The notes under the pieces are model-generated. The model saw nothing but the letters and a program-made list of their open reading frames with translations, searched no databases and had not been told where the DNA came from. Below, in pieces: positions 46,279 through 58,790 of a stretch of DNA of 64,000 nt. The position numbers and the translations under genes are program-made. Numbering within the stretch: position 1 is the first letter of the stretch; every line of letters begins with the position of its first letter. This DNA is from Paulownia fortunei (lineage: Eukaryota; Streptophyta; Magnoliopsida; Lamiales; Paulowniaceae): NCBI GenBank assembly GCA_019321725.1, contig CM033114.1, forward strand, positions 11,388,278 to 11,452,277. Direction: 5' to 3'.

Positions 46279-49200
46279 ATTTCAATTGGGTTATGTGATG
46301 TTAGCTCTAGGAATAAAATCTTATTGAAGTGTTTTATTTTCAGACATTCCATAATAAAGGACTCTTATGTAACGTCCAAATGCAATTTTTATGCTGGTTG
46401 TCCTCCTATCTTTTATTTTTGCACAACAAATAAAAAGAACTCAAGTAATAAATACTGAAAGTACTAGGCATTTTTGCTAAATGTAGGTAGCTGTCGTCAG
46501 CAAACCCAGATCAGAAGCACAAACAAATTGAACCTTAACAGCAAATAAGGGTCGAATAAATAAAAGCAACTCTGGATACAAACTTAGAGAAATGTTGCAG
46601 CATAACTTTAGGACCAAAAAATCGCAAATCAAGACAATAGCAAGTGGAGACGTACGGAGCATATGGAGTCACGTGCTAACTCAACAGAAAAGTTCGTTAG
46701 GCCTTAGAAGGGCTTAGGAGGAAAAGCCAAATGGGCCGAAGAATTGGGCTTAGTCCACAAAAGTTAACTTGGGCTGGACCTAGTCTTAGGCTAAATATAC
46801 ATTCTCTGATTTTTGGATAAGATGGAATTATTCTTAATTTGTTTACTATTATTACCCATAATCATATCATCTTTTAGGGCATTGGATGGTCAAGTTCAAA
46901 TATGTCATAGAAGAAAGGCAGAAGTTATAATTTAATAAAAAAAATAAAGAAATAGGAATTTATATTGTTGATAATTTGTTGGTTTAGAATATTTGAAGCA
47001 TTTTCTTATTAATTTATAGTGGATATCTAGCTTGTGAAGCTAGTTAACTAATAGTCGAGATTTTAGAAAACATATGATCATATAAATGACTTTTCACATC
47101 TATATATAATTACTTAATGTGCTTGTAATTAATTAATTAAGTAACTACAAATAAAATATAAACAACTAGAATATTGGATGATGTTCAACAAATAACAAAT
47201 AACGCTGCAATCATAATTTAATGGAGGCCCCAATGAAAGAAAGTTGGTGGGGTGCCAATCTAGAAATTTTATGTGATTGCACGCAAATCATGCCAAACAT
47301 GCTAATACCATCCATATCAAAGGTTCTATGCCCATTTCTAATGGAGATTAATTAATTATTGGGTTGATGTTCTTGCTTTCTATAATGGTGCTTTTAATAT
47401 AATGATCCCAAAAAATGGCTTTTGAAACATAAGTTAACATTTTTAATCCCATAAAGAAAAAGTATAGTTGAAGTTTTTGGAAATGAAGGGCTTCTTGTCA
47501 CTTTCTTTGGGATCAAAGAAAGTAGTGCTAATACTTAGAGCAACAGCACATAATACTTAAACGGTGAAAATGTCATTTTCTGCTTAAAGAGGTTTATGTG
47601 GTGGATCACATATAATTTTATCATATTCATGCAAGTAAATGATGGTTATTTTAGAATAAACTATAAGAATTACCTATAAAGTTTAATTTAATCATAAAAA
47701 AATTTAATTATCTTTTAAAATTGCATATATCTTCTTAAAATTTGTCTTTATTTTACAAATGTCCTCCTCAATATATGTAATTTGTAAAATAAAAACAAAT
47801 ATCAAGAGAGTATTTTTCATTTATAAACTTAGATGGATTTTTTTGTAAATAACACAAATATCATGTATAATTGTAATTCACCTTTATTTTAAGATGCTGT
47901 ATATTGAATGTACACATTTGGATTACTTCAAATTGACCTAATTAAGCCAAATCGAGAAGTTTAAAATTACATAAAGCAAAATCAGACTTGGTTAAAATTT
48001 AAAATTTCGACAGTTTTCAGAAAATGGTTATACATTTGGCATTAATAAAAACTAAGCTACTTATTATCCTACACAAATGAAGTAATTGAGTAAAGGAAAG
48101 AATAAGTACTTTTTGAACTTTTCCCCCCTGAAATTATAAGCACCATTAAAGCAAATGCAGCCACCCATAAATACTTCGTACAAGTCTAAGGGTATGATTA
48201 CCTTAATCTTTTCATGATTAATTTGTTTAGGCCTAAACTACCATCAATAATTTAGGTCTAGTTATACCAAAATTAGCTTAATCTTTTCATGATTCTTGGT
48301 CCAGAGCAGTCAAGAATTTGCATGAAGAAACGCCGTTTAACGCGTAAATCTTAGACCACAGCCTAGCTTTATGCTCGCGGTGATATTTTTAAACACTTTT
48401 GTCAAAAATAATTAATGGAATAATTTTTGAAAAATAGTTAATTTAATGTGAAGACAGCAAACACACACTACCTTAATTAATATAAACATAGCAATAATAT
48501 TCTTAAAGCAAATTTGGAAAATATGAGTTCCGTAGTTCTTCTAAGTACAAGTTGAACGGACATAACAATCTGTGGCTCTTTGCTTTTTTGTTTTAGGATT
48601 TTTTTTGTACGAATCCCAAAAGCTAGACAGCTTGCAGGCAATGTTGGAAGCTCAAAGAGAAGGTTTTGATGGAAAGCCAATACAATACATCAACTCAAAT
48701 CATTCAAGAAAGAGACCAAAAGGTTTTCTTTTGACCCTTTTCTTCACTCTTTTGAAGGCATTTCTTTGTTCTTTCATTCTTTGTTAGGGTATTTTAAATT
48801 TAATTGCTCCACCGAATTTTAGGGTAACCTAAAAGTTGAAGGTTAAACAAATCATGGCCTTCCCACCCCCTCTTTAATTAGGTTAATTATGAAAATTGAA
48901 GGGGCACCTCCCCTTCCCACCCCCTCTTTAATTATAAAATTTTATCCCTTAGAAATGATAAAATTATTATTCATATAATTAGGAATATCTCAATATTCAT
49001 TTTTACCAAAAAAATTCAATTTCGCTCCAATATAACTGTATTAATTGACTGGGATGTGTACCGATACACAAGATATTGAATAACATATCAATTTTGTGTA
49101 TGGTTTTTAGATGAACTTTGCTTGAAGATTGAGAATTATGCAATTTCAAATACCTAACTACTTGGACTTCATTAATGAAAATAAAGCAAAGTAGGAACAA

Positions 49201-50546
49201 TATTCTAGAATAGTTTTTATATCTTGAAATCATATATAAAATTTGTGTATATCATGGCAATCATATGGTCATATAATGCCTTTTTACATATCCAGGTCAG
49301 TTAAACCTAACTCACCTGCCATTTGCCATGGGATTAGGAAAATGCTTTACGCAATTTCCTTAATTAACAACAATATTTTTTACCCCATTGTTCTAAATGA
49401 TCATTGCAATACTGGATTTAAATATATATAAGAAAATTTTGTGTCAATTTAAAGCAACCTTTTAAATCTAAAAAAGTAATAATTAGACACAATAAAATTC
49501 ATGTGAAAGTAGATGCTACCGAAATGAGTAGTGCTCAAGTTGAGTTATTAGTCATTGAATTATATATGTTAAAACTAGTATTTTAATTTATGACATTATT
49601 ACAATTTCAATATTTTATAAAATTAATCAAGTAATATCCAAATAGATAATATGAAATATTTGATATATTGTTCTTGTGTCTGTACCGGTTGAATATATAT
49701 AAAATTTATTATTGTTAATCCTGCTACATTGTATTTATTATCCGTCATATTTAAAATTATCTTCATAAAATATACGCGCATAAAGATAATCAATACAATT
49801 CAATAGAAGATAAAAAATAACACCAATTAAAAAAAATACTATGGAATGAAGGCGTACTTCATTGGATGCACTTTTCTTTTGAAATGGGTGAATTAATAGG
49901 GAATTTCTCACAATATGGACTGGAATATAGAGTTTAACTTACATCCCATCACAAGGAATCATTTTCTTTCAGAATTTTGGGGAGAAAATTCGAAAAGAAG
50001 GGTCAATGATTTATTGTATTACTTGAGAAGAAAGAGTGAGGAAGAAAAGACCCCCAAGAATTTTTATTTTTTTTTCCTTTTTTAAAACATCCCCATTAGG
50101 CATGTTTAGTCTACTTTGGAAGTATCGGTCTCAAGTACTTGTTCTTTGCCCAAGTTTTTACTAGCAAAACAAGATCAACTGAAAAGTATAATGTTTTATA
50201 TAATATTTTTTTAAATATATAAATAATATTAATTATATATACGCTACATAAATATATGATATAAAATACAAAATTAAAATTAACCAATACTGTTATGTAA
50301 CTTCATTTCATGTAATCACAGCGATCAATCAGATCAATGGCTCTTGAACTTTCTAGATTCTCCACCGTTCGATCACCTCCTAAACCTACTATAAATTCCA
50401 TAGAACTTCACAGCCATTGGAAAACAAAGACAACCCAACAACCTTTCTATCTATCTCCCTTCTATTAAACACTCCCAGGTTGTCTTTCTTTCCCTCGTGA
50501 CCAAACCAATAAAAGAAAAAACAAAACAGAGAACAGAAAGGTAAAA
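46279..50546. other. Long non-coding region upstream of the small gene (copy B)
   Basis: Corresponds to 20667-24849 but diverged from about 46661 onward: substitutions every 30-60 bases, an insertion near 46790-46850, a TAATGG insertion near 47385, and a small local duplication of a CTTCCCACCCCCTC segment near 48860-48925. It contains the 48-codon ORF (48641-48787). Confidence 0.65.
48641..48787 (+). CDS. Possible 48-residue peptide (copy B)
   Basis: Same frame as 22969-23115 with GFDGK in place of GSDGK. The sequence just upstream (TTTTTTGTTTTAGG near 48588) would be a good splice acceptor, while copy A lacks that AG, so this could also be part of an exon. No family recognised. Confidence 0.25.
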   Translation: MLEAQREGFDGKPIQYINSNHSRKRPKGFLLTLFFTLLKAFLCSFILC

Positions 50547-50720
50547 ATGGCAGGCAACAGCAGGCAGAAGAAACCTTCTTTCTCTCTATTCAGTCTCTTC
50601 AAAGGCAGCAACTCGCGGCCCAGAAGGGGAGACGATAGCAGGGACGAGTATGTGTGAGCTTACAAAGTGTATCCCAGCGATGAAGACAGAGGCCGGTGGG
50701 TGGCTGAGCCTGGAATTTGA
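50547..50720 (+). pseudogene. Small plant-specific gene, interrupted (copy B)
   Basis: ATG at 50547 after a CT-rich leader. The frame reads QKKPSFSLFSLFKGSNS, a basic/acidic stretch (RPRRGDDSRDEYV), then TGA at 50655-50657. It continues in the same frame with YKVYPSDEDRGRWVAEPGI and stops at 50718-50720. The Y/W-P-S-D-E-D-x-G-R-W-V-A-E-P-G-I block is, to my knowledge, the conserved C-terminal part of a short (about 80-90 residues) uncharacterised plant protein that normally continues a further 20-30 residues. The TGA (CGA to TGA is the simplest cause) and the loss of the end, where unrelated repeat DNA follows, indicate a pseudogene. A read-through or an unusual intron is possible but has no support. 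Confidence 0.65.
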
Positions 50721-50936
50721 AATATAATGGGTATCAAACACCCCATATTCTAGTGATTATATGACATCTTATATAGCATTCTTAATTGGTAGACCTGTAA
50801 CGCTATGACATGATATTAGTGATTGAAATCTTATAACATAATTAAAAAATTCTATATTTAAATAAGAAAAAGAATGGATTAGTCGATATATTGGATATTC
50901 ATAGGTTATATGTTATAATTTTGGAAGTGTTAAAAG

Positions 50937-52480
50937 TGTTACTAGTAAGTTTATATGATTCGAATTAATTAGATTAAGGTGTTTTAAAAGTATACATCCA
51001 TGAATTAACATACTTGAGATATTGATCATAATATAATGTGATTTAAGTGTCATAATACAAGGTCTATATGTGCATATGATTTTAGAAATGCAAACTAGAC
51101 AATCATTTAAAAATCAGATATCAATCGATTTGAAGATCGAATGAACGGACATAGAAATTACCTATAGGAATGAATTGTGACTAAAATAGGTTGCAACCAA
51201 ATAAAAATATGTGAGATACACAAGATTAGGGTTGCAAGATAAGGGAGAAAATCAGATTATACCATTATATGCCAACTCAAGCTTTGCCACCTCATGCTTT
51301 CTTATTAAGCTTAAACTAACACCTCAAACCCTTCATACTTAAGCCACGACCAAACCCTCATTTCAGCCATTTTCATCTTTAAAACACACACCTTAAGGTA
51401 TCTAAGTGCTCCAAATTGATTCCAAGTTGAAATAAAAGCAAGAAAAGTAAAGGAGAAGTGATTACCATCAAGTTTAACCTCAAAATCTGCATAGGTAACA
51501 CTTATCTACGGATTTGTCTTTGGTTTTTAAATTATTTTGAATGGTTTTATTGTTTACTAAGCTTTAAATATCTCTTATAAAAGTTTTAGGAAGTTTTTAG
51601 TTAGACTTTGATGCACAAAAAAAGGGTTTTTGATGACAAACACTTAATAGGAAATACTTGGGGCAGAAACTGTTACCTTACTGTTTTCTTGTATTTTAGG
51701 ATTCAAAAGTGTATGGTATGTTGAATGAAATCTATAATTATTACCATTTACATGTCCATATATGAGTTAAGATCATTGGAATGAATTTTGATTGATTAGA
51801 AATTGAAATAGAGAATGATATTGGAGAAACACTCAAACTGCTAAAGTAACAAAATCTGTTTTGGTGTACTATGAAGGAGACTGAATTAGGAGAGCTAAAT
51901 CCATTATTTTTGGCAAGAATATAACCTGGTTGTCTCTATGTATATGTTATATAAGTGTGGTAAAAAGTTGGGAGAGATTAAATATACGTAAGGGGCCCAA
52001 GATAGAAATAATTTTGAGAGAAACATTTTGATGCATGGAATTGCATTGTGGCCATAACATTTTGGGATGCATGACTTCATATTGTAGATTATTCTTTGAT
52101 ATACATAATCTTTACTTGTTAAGCATTATTTCATATAATTTATGCATTGTAGGTGAGTTTGGTGATACTTGATACCATAGACTTACTGGGCAAGCTGTTG
52201 GGGTTCCTAAAGGTTCTGAGGATCAGTGTATATAGATGATGACCTGTTGGGTTGTGTTGTGGGCATATTCAAATTTTTACATTCATTATTATTATGTAAA
52301 GTGCTGACTATATATAAACAGTGATTTTTCTATATACAAGATTATATGTTAGAAAATATTTTACTGTTTCTCAAAGTGCTACATTTGACGTAAGTAAATA
52401 TATACACATGCACACACATGTGCTACATTGTCAAAATTATTGTTATACCAATATCTATATTTAGTGGTGGGGGTGTTACA
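50937..52480 (+). repeat. 5' LTR of a decayed gypsy element (present only in the right copy)
   Basis: TGTTACTAGTAAG ... GGGGGTGTTACA, about 1544 bp, directly followed by a methionine-type primer site. It is related, in the opposite orientation, to the LTR at 58791-61581. The left border is set from the TG and is tentative. Confidence 0.65.
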
Positions 52481-52483
52481 GAG

Positions 52484-52495
52484 TGGTATTAGAGC
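52484..52495 (+). promoter_or_regulatory. Primer binding site, initiator tRNA-Met type
   Basis: TGGTATTAGAGC is one base from TGGTATCAGAGC, the usual plant iMet primer site, three bases after the LTR end. Confidence 0.75.
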
Positions 52496-53760
52496 TCGAT
52501 TTGTGGTTCTATAGACTGTCCATGTACAGATCTCTGAAACTGGTGGAGCACAAGCATGCTAGTAAGTTTTATTTGTTGTATAATTCATTTTGTATTTCAT
52601 GAATAATATTGGCCATGTGTTTTAAGATTTTGTATAAAATAATATTGAGGCAGACTCATCAGTAGTAACAGGTACAAAATTTATGGCTGGTATTCTATCT
52701 TTAGAGCTACATATTCTCTATTATCCACTACGTATGTAATAAGACTGAATATGGTACTTGATATATATATGAGGTCAATTACAATGTTTTAATTCCTTTT
52801 GGAGGTTCAAGATTAATTAATTAGATTTTAAGAGCTCTAGGTTAATTTTGTTATATTAGTTAGGATTATGATATAACCTTTTGTGTTGATTGATTTATTG
52901 AGAATTATGCATGGTGGATTGTTTCAGGATTATTAAGACTTTTAAATTCTAGGTGATGAAAATTTAGAAATTTTACGGAGGCCATAGTAAGAAAATGTTT
53001 ACTATTTGTAAAAAATAAAGAATATTGTTAAATTATAATTTTTTACAGTTACCGTGAAAGAGAGTTGTAAGAAAGAGTTATTAACAATCTTTGGGTTATG
53101 TTATAATTTTTAGAAATGACCAAAGTTTACTAAAAATCCATTTGTGTGATCTTAGATCTCTTGATACATGTTGAAAAAAAGTTTTTGGGCATGCTATTGA
53201 CTAACCAATTGATTTTATTCTGGATATAGTTATAAGAACAAATCCAATCTCTCTTTTAGTTTATCATATACATCTATTGGAATTCACCGAACCATAAGTG
53301 ATATTGTTATAATATTGGGTAAGGCATTAAGGTCTAGTGTTCTTCCTAAACAAGCTCCACTTCATATTCACTTAGAAGAAAGATGAATCTTAAGGTTATG
53401 TATTTTTTATTACAACTGAATTGAGTAATATCTTGTAATAAGTACAGATTTTCATATTAAGGTTTATTTAATAAATTAAGAGAAGCTATTGTGATCTTGA
53501 GGATTAATTTTAAGTTTGAATTAATTATGAATTTCTTGTTGTGCCATTGGGTTGACTAATGCCTTAATTATTTTGATATACATGATGAATAATATATTGG
53601 ATGATTCTATATGGGTATGTTTGGGGTGATATTCATTGATGATATCTTAGTATACAATGAGGAGAAATATGATTAATCTTTCACTATAATCTTGGAAACT
53701 CTAAGGAAGTAGAAAATTATTTGTTCAAGAGGACAGTAAAAATGTAGCTCTCCTAATGGT
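52496..53760 (+). pseudogene. Decayed gypsy internal region with an RT remnant
   Basis: Most of this stretch is unreadable. At 53526-53712 the frames give a gypsy RT core: YEFLVV, a G-L-T-N-A-like segment, IYMMNNILDD and the catalytic VIFIDDILVYNEE, then ILETLRK. This is the fingers/palm region of chromovirus-like gypsy RT. It carries frameshifts and stops. The 3' LTR is absent; copia #2 LTR sequence follows, so the element was truncated. Copy A lacks this entire region. Confidence 0.7.
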
Positions 53761-54734
53761 GCACCCTTATGGACTAAGTGGACTTTTGGCTAGTTTTAGC
53801 TGACTCAAAAAACTACGAAGGTGGTGCGAAGCACCATTCATTTCCGCACTCACACACGCACGTTGCAAAGGTCACATTGGGCACTTTGAACTTAGTACGC
53901 ATGTATCATTGCGGGGAGCTTAAGAACCTTAAATTTTTTAGAAATGGAACTAGGTTTTGATTTTATGGCTTGGTGATGTGGCCTTAAATTTTTTAGAAAT
54001 GGAATTGGGGTTCAGTTCTATGGCTTGATGTCATGGCGGGGTAGCTCAACATGGCAGTGATGTGCCGAGTTCATCCAAGTGGCATCCGCATGTTGTGACA
54101 CTATGCGGTTGAGTGCTGAGTAGATGGGATCGTACACGTTGGTGTTGACGATGCGTGACCGAAAGGCTGCAATTGGTCCTTAGCACTGATAGGGCGCGAG
54201 TGAGTACACACACCTATATGGGTGGTAGAGGTGTATGGTAAGGTTGTGGACTTTCGCATAAGGATGCAACTTGAACCACTAGATCCCAGCCAAATCTCAA
54301 GAGATGCAATCTAATGGTCCCGATTGATTCGGGCTAAGAGACATGGCAAATTATGAAGGGATATCCAAAATTCTATAAATAAGGTCCTTTCTATTTCATT
54401 TTCTTGACACCAATCAGTTCGAATATTCAATTGATTTTTTCTTTCTCCTTTCTACTAAATAATTTCGATTATTTTAGCATTCTTTTGATTATTCTTTGAA
54501 TAAGAATATAATCGAGTTTTGGTTCAACCAACATGGTTAGTATAGTGCTGTACTAATCTTGTGGCAAAGTGTTGTATCTTAGGATACAGATGTCCATGAT
54601 CCTATAGCATCGAGCAGCGGACAAAATCTGCCTTAAGAAGATTAACTTCATGCTTACCTCACTTCAGCTAAATTTCGAGATATAAATCTAAATCTCTTTT
54701 TGACTTACGACCAACAAATTTAAGATAGATTTTC
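53761..54734 (+). repeat. Copia #2 5' LTR and leader (copy B)
   Basis: It matches 24914-25758 from about 53891, with scattered substitutions (TATA box at 54374-54384; 55-bp direct repeats from 53927). The 130 bp before 53891, including GGTGCGAAGCACC, may be the LTR start lost from copy A; its exact left end cannot be fixed. Confidence 0.5.
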
Positions 54735-55583
54735 ATGGTTAATATGGAAGTGACAACTGGAGAAGAAAATGGAGCTGCTAGCTCTAATCCGATCATCATG
54801 TCTCTAGCTTCCCAACATGAGAAATTAAATTTTTTTACCGGAGCTCATTTTAAGGGATGACAACAAAAGATGTTGTTTTATCTCACCATCATGAACTTGG
54901 CAAGGTTCTTGGTGAAAAATGCCCCTACTTTTTCTGAAGAAGAAAGAGATCCCTAGAATGACTTGTCTTTGATATATGGAGTCATGGCGACTTCCTATGC
55001 AGGAATTACATCCTCAATGGACTGGATAACACATTATATAATGTGTATTGTTCGGTCAAAATAGTGACGGCATTGTATGAATCACTTGAAAAAAAATACA
55101 GAATTGAGGACGCCGGCTTGAAGAAATTCATAGTCGGTAATTTCTTAGCTCTAAGATGGTTGATTTAAGATAGTGATGAGCCAAGTTCAAGAGTTACAGA
55201 TCATCCTGCATGATATTGTAGCTGAGAGGATGGTGTTAAGTAAATATTTTCAGATTGCTGCTCTCATAGAGAAGCTATCTCCCTTATGGAAAGATTTCAA
55301 GAATTATCTCAAGCATAAATGTAAAGAGATTACAATGGAGGATCTAATAGTATGTCTTCGAATTGAGGAAAACAACAAGGTTGTAGAAAAAAAGATTCCT
55401 GCTGATCGGATGGAGGCCAAATCTGACATGGTAGAGGACTCCAAAGTCAAGAAGGGCAAGAAGAGGAAGAGTCTTGGCTCATCCAAGGACAAGTATGCAA
55501 AGCAGTTCAAGGGCGATTACTATAACTGTGGTAAACCAAACTACAAGGTGAAGGATTATCGATTTTTGAAGAAAGAAAATTAG
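54735..55583 (+). pseudogene. Copia #2 gag (copy B)
   Basis: Homologous to 25759-26606. It carries a TGA at 54858-54860 where copy A has TGG (the Trp of KGWQQK), and substitutions such as NYLKHKC for HYLKHKC and PNYKVKDYR for PNHKVKDYR, which removes the knuckle His. The two copies therefore differ at the coding level here. Confidence 0.85.
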
Positions 55584-55670
55584 GACCAGGCTAATGTGAT
55601 CGAAGAGAAAATAGTGCTGCTAGACATGTTGGACCTTATGCATTTGGCTGTTGTGTTTGAAGCCAACTAG

Positions 55671-56756
55671 GTGGATAACCCGAGAGAATGGTGGGTTAAC
55701 ACAGGAGCTACACACCATAATTTCTTAAATAAGGAGATATTTCTTCACAAATATTTTGATCAATGGAAAGAAGCTGTTCATGGGCAACTTATCAATTTCT
55801 ATGTCGGATTAGGCAAAGTGGTATTGAAGATGACTTCAGGCAAGGATCTGACACTTGTTGATGTATTGCATATTCCAGATATCCAGAAAAATTTAGTATT
55901 TGGTTTACTACTTGTCAAAAGAGGGTTTAGGCTAGTATTTGAAACCGACAAAATTGTACTGACCAAACATGGTCAATTTGTAGGAAATAGATATATAGTC
56001 AAAGGGCTATTTAAAATAAATAGCCTATACTCAAAAAACTTTTGAAAGTGATACAAGTTTACCTTCTATGTACTTGCTTGAGTCTTCTTCTTTATGGTAC
56101 TGTAAATTAGGTCATGTTAACTGAGTTTCTCTAAGAAAGCTGACAGGTTTAGGCCTTATACCTAAACTTGATATTGATCATAAATATAAATGTGAGATTT
56201 ATGTTGAAGCTAAGTTTGCTAAGAAATCTTTTAGTTCAACTGAAAGTAGTAGCAAACCTCTAAGCTTGATACATAGTGATATATATGATCTAAAGTTTGT
56301 TCAAAATCGATGTGGTAAAAAGTATTTTATTACCTTCATTGATGATCACATTAATTATTACTATGTATGTTTTAAAGTAATAAAGATGAGGTTTAGACAT
56401 TTTCATTACTAATAAAAATAAAGTAGAAAATCAACTTTGTGGAATGATCGATAGAGGTGGAGAATAAGATTCATCATCTTTTGATGAGTTATGTTCTAAG
56501 TTTGGAATAATTAACCAAACTACAACTCTATATACACCTCAGCAGGATAGAATTGCTTAGAGAAAGAATACAACTCTTGGACATGGTTAATGCTATCTTA
56601 TCAGTTTTGGATTACCTCAGAACTTGTGGGGAGAAGCTGTTCTTATAGCTAACTTTATTTTAAATAGATTCCTCACAAAAAAATTGGATTAATACCTTAT
56701 GAAATGTGGAAAAGTGGAATGCATTCCTAAAATACTTGAAAGTGTGGAGGTATCTA
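55671..56756 (+). pseudogene. Copia #2 protease and integrase remnant (copy B)
   Basis: I see no difference from 26694-27779: the same [10 protein letters not shown] active site with Asn for Asp and the same decayed integrase. It is truncated at 56756 by the Athila #2 LTR. Confidence 0.85.
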
Positions 56757-58516
56757 TGATAAGCTCATAATTTGACATATTTCTGACACTTTCAAAAGCA
56801 CAAATTTGGATGTTTTATCTCATAATTGATAGAATTGTGTCTTATATTATGATATTTGTTGCATAAGTTCAACAATTGAAGAAATGGAGTTGAGAGTTGG
56901 AAAAAATGGGCTAAATAATTAGCAATGCACTAAAAAATCATGATGTGGCAGTTTTTGTATTTTTGGCATGACATTCTCCATAAATATGATATTGATCTAA
57001 TTTTAGTGGATAGAGAAAGATAACAGATAGGACTGCAATTCTTATTAAGACACCAAAGCCAATTCAACCTAAAAAGAGGTTAAAAATCAATTAAAATAGT
57101 TAAAAAGTATAGTCCAGACCAGTCAGGCGCTGCGACACTCCCAATCTCACTCTGCGACACCCCAAGGTCACACCATAGTGTGATGAAGAAAAAATGGATA
57201 GTAGCTAGGAGAAATATAGGCACGTTGCGTCGTGATGTGAGTGGTCATGAGCAGAGAAAAAATATGCTATGGATTTTGAGGGATAAGTGGCAATCTAAGG
57301 CATAACATGGAATCTTTCTTATTATACACTACTAGACCCTCACACACCGTGTGACATTCTATTAGATATACTATACACACACAATTACATCACACAGAAC
57401 ATAAATACACATATGCTTGCACGTAATTTCTTGAGCAACACACATGTGAGAATATACAATACATAATTCACACATCGTATAACACACAATTCATCACCCA
57501 TATATACTCTACACCTAAATTCTCACACATATATCCTCTCCACCTAAAACACACATCTCTCCATATTTATCTATATAATAAATGAAAAAAACACACTCAT
57601 TATCAAGGAGATTAGGATTTGAAGATAAGAAGAATAAAATCTTCATTGAGCATTGAGGATTTTGAAAAAGAAGTGAAGAACCAATTAATGGTTGTATATT
57701 TTAATTTCTTCTTTTATTTTTCTTAGTTTTGAAAAAATTTTAAGAATCATGATGTTAGGAAATACTTTGTGCCTGCTTAATTTCAATATGAACTAAACCA
57801 CTTTTGTCAAGGTTTGGAAAGCTATCTTATTGAAGTTATGAATTAATGTTTATATTGTGATTGAAATATTATTTTTATTGGATAAGAAAATACTCTATTT
57901 TTAATGCCTCTTGAAACTTGACCAATTTCAAATTGATTTTAATTATTGCAATTAAGATCGAGAAGTTCAATTATAGCAATAGATCGGGTAGTATATGCCA
58001 TGGACTAACCTCTATAGAGATATAGAGATAGGTACGTTCAATAGTCATAAGTGTGAAAGCTAGAAGTTAGTGGAATTCATAAAGCTCAAGGCATTCTTAA
58101 TAGGATGCCTCGTAGCTAGAGATGGTACCGATGGCCTACTAAGGGTAGATTTGGTCTGACTCGATAGAAAGAGAAATAATTATATTAGGAAGATCCACCG
58201 TCACACAACCCATATCATTCCTAATCACAATTAAGCAAGGTTTATAACCACATAGGATGGCTAACCAATGCCTTCACTCTCCTTAACATCAAATCCAATC
58301 TATTAATCTCCTTAGGTTTTAGTTGCTTTTGTTAAATTTGATAGTTGTTACATTTTTATTTACTCACCACCATAATCATTCGGTTAAATATAGCATAGGT
58401 AATCTATATTTGGTACTTACACAAGCACTCATTAGGGATACGATACTTTACTCACTTTTTATTACTTGTTGGTACTGTGAACTTGTAGTTTGTTACCACT
58501 AATTTTGGGGTCACTA
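56757..58516 (+). repeat. 5' LTR of Athila #2 (copy B)
   Basis: Same as 27780-29539; the decayed tRNA-Asp primer site follows at 58523-58540 and the start of gag at 58699-58790. Confidence 0.75.
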
Positions 58517-58522
58517 AGTTTT

Positions 58523-58540
58523 TGGTGCTGTTGCTAGGGA
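58523..58540 (+). promoter_or_regulatory. Decayed tRNA-Asp primer binding site of Athila #2 (copy B)
   Basis: Identical to 29546-29563. Confidence 0.75.
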
Positions 58541-58790
58541 AATATGTTTTCGTGTGATATCAAAGTTGATTGTCTAGTTGTAGTTTGATGATTTTATTTT
58601 CTTTATTTTTATTTCATCGCTTTTGTTTTCTTTGTTTAATTCTCTTTGTTCAAGTTACTTTGAGAGGTCTTGTTTTTCATTGTAGGTATTGTTGGTGCAT
58701 GACCCGGACATCTACATGGGATCTTGAGCCACATGACTTGAAAATAGAGAGAACTCTTCGTTTGTTGATAAGGAGAACAAAAGAGAAAAG

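Noticed and set aside
53778..53960. 60-codon ORF at the start of the copia #2 LTR in copy B
   Set aside because: It spans the border of gypsy remnant and LTR DNA, is not kept in copy A and shows no domain.
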